Shown here one piece after another: positions 25,198 to 26,735 of a DNA stretch of 26,735 nt; positions within the stretch are counted from its first letter, which is position 1; every line of letters begins with the position of its first letter. The DNA lies in contig CALGII010000086.1 of NCBI GenBank assembly GCA_937915485.1, positions 1-26,735 on the forward strand, given 5' to 3'. The position numbers and the translations under genes are program-made. The stretch comes from an uncultured Ignavibacteriota bacterium (GTDB lineage: Bacteria; Bacteroidota; Ignavibacteria; Tepidaquicellales; Tepidaquicellaceae). The notes under the pieces were generated by a model that saw nothing but the letters and a program-made list of their open reading frames with translations, was not told the origin of the DNA and searched no databases.

Positions 25198-25722
25198 TTA
25201 AACCTCGAATTTTATTAATACCTGATTTTTATCTACCGGCGCTTTTTCTTCGACCAGAATTTTCTGAACCTTGCAGTCCGCCGCCGCTTTCAATTCGTTC
25301 TCCATCTTCATCGCCTCGAGCACTATCAGCACCTGACCTTTTTTAACATCATCGCCTTCCTTCACGTTTATTTTCACTATCGCTCCGGGCATCGGAGAAA
25401 TTAGTTCGTTCTTGATTTTTACGTCGCCCCTGCTCGCCGCGAATTTTTCTGTAAGAAGTTCGAGTTCGTTCTTGCATATCACCCTGTACGCTTTTGAATC
25501 GTGCTCGAGTATGAACTCGGTGTTTTTCAAATCGCTGTCGTGAACGTGCTCCGCCTTCACGAGATAATTCTTGTTGTTCAAACGAAGCATCAGAAGGTCG
25601 TCCGTGATGAACTTGTAAACAAATTCGGATTTTCCGTCCTTCACGAACAAAGCCTCGCTCTGCCCGATATCCGCTTCAATCGGCGTTTCCACGCCCTCTA
25701 TGTTTATGAAATATTTGTTCAT
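25198..25722 (-). CDS. biotin carboxyl carrier protein of an acyl-CoA carboxylase
   Basis: With the ATG at 25722 the protein has 174 residues. The C-terminal ~75 residues form a biotinyl/lipoyl domain: 'SPMPGAIVKINVKEGDDVKKGQ' in its key parts 'PMPGAIVKI' and 'EGDDVKKGQ', with the biotinylation site 'EAMKMEN' (Lys139). The N-terminal ~95 residues are a beta-rich region as found in propionyl-/acyl-CoA carboxylase biotin subunits. I chose 25722 because its ATG overlaps the biotin carboxylase stop (TGATG) and AAGGAG lies 11 nt upstream; the in-frame start at 25752 would add 10 residues inside the neighbour. No carboxyltransferase subunit is in the window. Confidence 0.93.
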   Translation of the reverse strand: MNKYFINIEGVETPIEADIGQSEALFVKDGKSEFVYKFITDDLLMLRLNNKNYLVKAEHVHDSDLKNTEFILEHDSKAYRVICKNELELLTEKFAASRGDVKIKNELISPMPGAIVKINVKEGDDVKKGQVLIVLEAMKMENELKAAADCKVQKILVEEKAPVDKNQVLIKFEV

Positions 25723-26735
25723 CAGTAATACAACTCCTTCCTTCTTTGCCACCCGCCTTTTTTGTCCTTTTTCTTCGAACTCTTTCCATCGTGAGTTTTT
25801 TCATTCTTATTTTTAAAGAGAACGCTTGCTATCGCGAGAGCCTTTTTTGTGTCTCCGTCAATTTCAGACTTCGCCTCTTCAAGCCTCGGGAGAAACACCT
25901 TTTCGACGAACTGGGTATTGTAATTCCCTTCTAAATACTCGGGACATTTAAGCAGGTTCAGCAGGAAACTTATGTTCGTCTTCACGCCGACTACCGTGTA
26001 ATTCTTCAGCGCGCGCTCCATCTTTTCCGCCGCGAGTTTCCTGTCGGGGGCGTATGATATCAGTTTCGCTATCATCGAATCGTAGTAAATCGAAATCTCG
26101 TTGCCCTGTTCTATTCCCGTATCCTCGCGCATTCCGTTTCCGAGATTCCTTCCTATGTAAGTAAGTTTGCCCGTTGACGGCAGGAAATTGTTGTCGGGAT
26201 CTTCCGCGCATATGCGGCATTCGATAGCCGCTCCGCTGAATTTTATGTCTTCCTGTTTCAAAGTAAGTTTTTCGCCCGAAGCGATTTTCAACTGCTCCTT
26301 TACGAGGTCGAGACCCGTCCTCATTTCGGTTATCGGATGTTCGACCTGCAGACGCGTATTGACTTCAAGGAAATAAAAGTTTTTGTCTTTATCAACCATG
26401 AACTCGACCGTGCCCGCGTTGGAATATCCCGCCGCGAGCGCTATCGTCTTCGCGCATTCGCCCATCCTGTGCCTCAGGTCGTCGTCCATTATGGACGAGG
26501 GAGTTTCCTCGATTATTTTCTGATGCCGCCTCTGCATCGAGCATTCCCGCTCCCCGAGATGAACCGCGTTGCCGTGCTCGTCAACGAGTATCTGGAATTC
26601 GATGTGTCTCGGAGAGTCAACGTACTTCTCTATGAAAACGCTGTCGTCGCCAAATGAAGCCCTGGCTTCGTTCTGAGCCATTCGCAGCGAACTCTCGAGT
26701 TCATCAACCGACCTTACGACGCGCATTCCTTTTCC
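25722..26735 (-). CDS. biotin carboxylase subunit of acyl-CoA carboxylase, partial at 5' end
   Basis: The frame is open to the right edge, so about the first third of the protein lies outside; 337 residues are visible. The first visible codons read Gly-Lys-Gly before 'MRVV', the end of the ATP-grasp glycine-rich loop. Then come 'EKYVDSPRHIEFQILVDEHG' in short form 'PRHIEFQILVD', 'ERECSMQRRHQKIIEE', 'FLEVNTRLQVEHPITE' and 'GAAIECRICAEDP', all canonical. The C-terminal 45 residues are Lys-rich ('SSKKKDKKGG') and outside the core. The enzyme carboxylates biotin on the carrier protein using ATP and bicarbonate. It could belong to propionyl-, acetyl- or another acyl-CoA carboxylase. Confidence 0.95.
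   Translation of the reverse strand, partial: GKGMRVVRSVDELESSLRMAQNEARASFGDDSVFIEKYVDSPRHIEFQILVDEHGNAVHLGERECSMQRRHQKIIEETPSSIMDDDLRHRMGECAKTIALAAGYSNAGTVEFMVDKDKNFYFLEVNTRLQVEHPITEMRTGLDLVKEQLKIASGEKLTLKQEDIKFSGAAIECRICAEDPDNNFLPSTGKLTYIGRNLGNGMREDTGIEQGNEISIYYDSMIAKLISYAPDRKLAAEKMERALKNYTVVGVKTNISFLLNLLKCPEYLEGNYNTQFVEKVFLPRLEEAKSEIDGDTKKALAIASVLFKNKNEKTHDGKSSKKKDKKGGWQRRKELYY
25734..25739 (-). promoter_or_regulatory. Shine-Dalgarno site of the biotin carrier gene
   Basis: AAGGAG on the minus strand lies 11 nt before the ATG at 25722, inside the end of the biotin carboxylase gene. Together with the TGATG overlap it supports coupled translation from 25722. Confidence 0.55.

Noticed and set aside
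1..26735. Mobile elements, CRISPR arrays, tRNA or rRNA genes
   Set aside because: No transposase or integrase, no regularly spaced repeats and no tRNA- or rRNA-like sequence was seen; the strand switches are at gene boundaries with intact genes.

Overview
The window looks like a chromosome segment from the Bacteroidota/Chlorobi (FCB) group, most likely an Ignavibacteria-type bacterium. The main evidence is a type IX secretion (T9SS) cargo protein at 14468-15403. Its C-terminal sorting domain has the 'FPNYPNPFN' opening and a 'GxYxYxWNAxxLASGVYFY' core, both common in that lineage. A gingipain-type C25 peptidase and signal peptides that place Gln right after the predicted cleavage site agree with this. 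The assignment is by motif reading only.

Almost the whole window is a surface-polysaccharide locus made of tightly packed, strand-switching blocks. Block A (minus, 5495 to 1): methyltransferase, GT9, GT26 (WecG/TagA), then a C25 peptidase that runs off the left edge. Block B (plus, 5571-8026): a GT-C membrane glycosyltransferase and a GT2. Block C (minus, 12696-8029): Wzx-type flippase, UDP-galactopyranose mutase and two GT4 enzymes. Block D (plus, 12825-15403): an O-antigen ligase/polymerase with C-terminal TPRs and the T9SS cargo gene that overlaps it. Block E (minus, 26735-15481): biotin carboxylase (cut by the right edge), biotin carrier protein, PrsW-type protease, second flippase, GT2, GT4, three GT2s, GT9, NadD and a Yip1-family membrane protein.

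Together the genes can build undecaprenyl-linked glycans: twelve glycosyltransferases, a galactofuranose precursor enzyme, two flippases and one polymerase/ligase. No initiating phosphoglycosyltransferase (WecA/WbaP type), no Wzz and no nucleotide-sugar pathway other than Glf is in the window. Most genes inside a block overlap by 4 bp (ATGA, GTGA or TTGA) or lie within 3 bp of each other, so translational coupling is likely. Divergent intergenic regions at 5496-5570 and 12697-12824 are the obvious promoter sites.

The most interesting feature is the mix of glycan genes with T9SS components. In Porphyromonas, PorU, a C25-fold sortase, removes the sorting domain and attaches cargo to A-LPS. Here a C25 peptidase starts 3 nt after a GT26 gene, and a T9SS cargo gene overlaps the ligase/polymerase gene. 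That suggests, but does not prove, a glycan-anchoring module. No tRNA, rRNA, CRISPR array, insertion sequence or phage gene was seen, and no gene-free stretch exceeds 130 bp.
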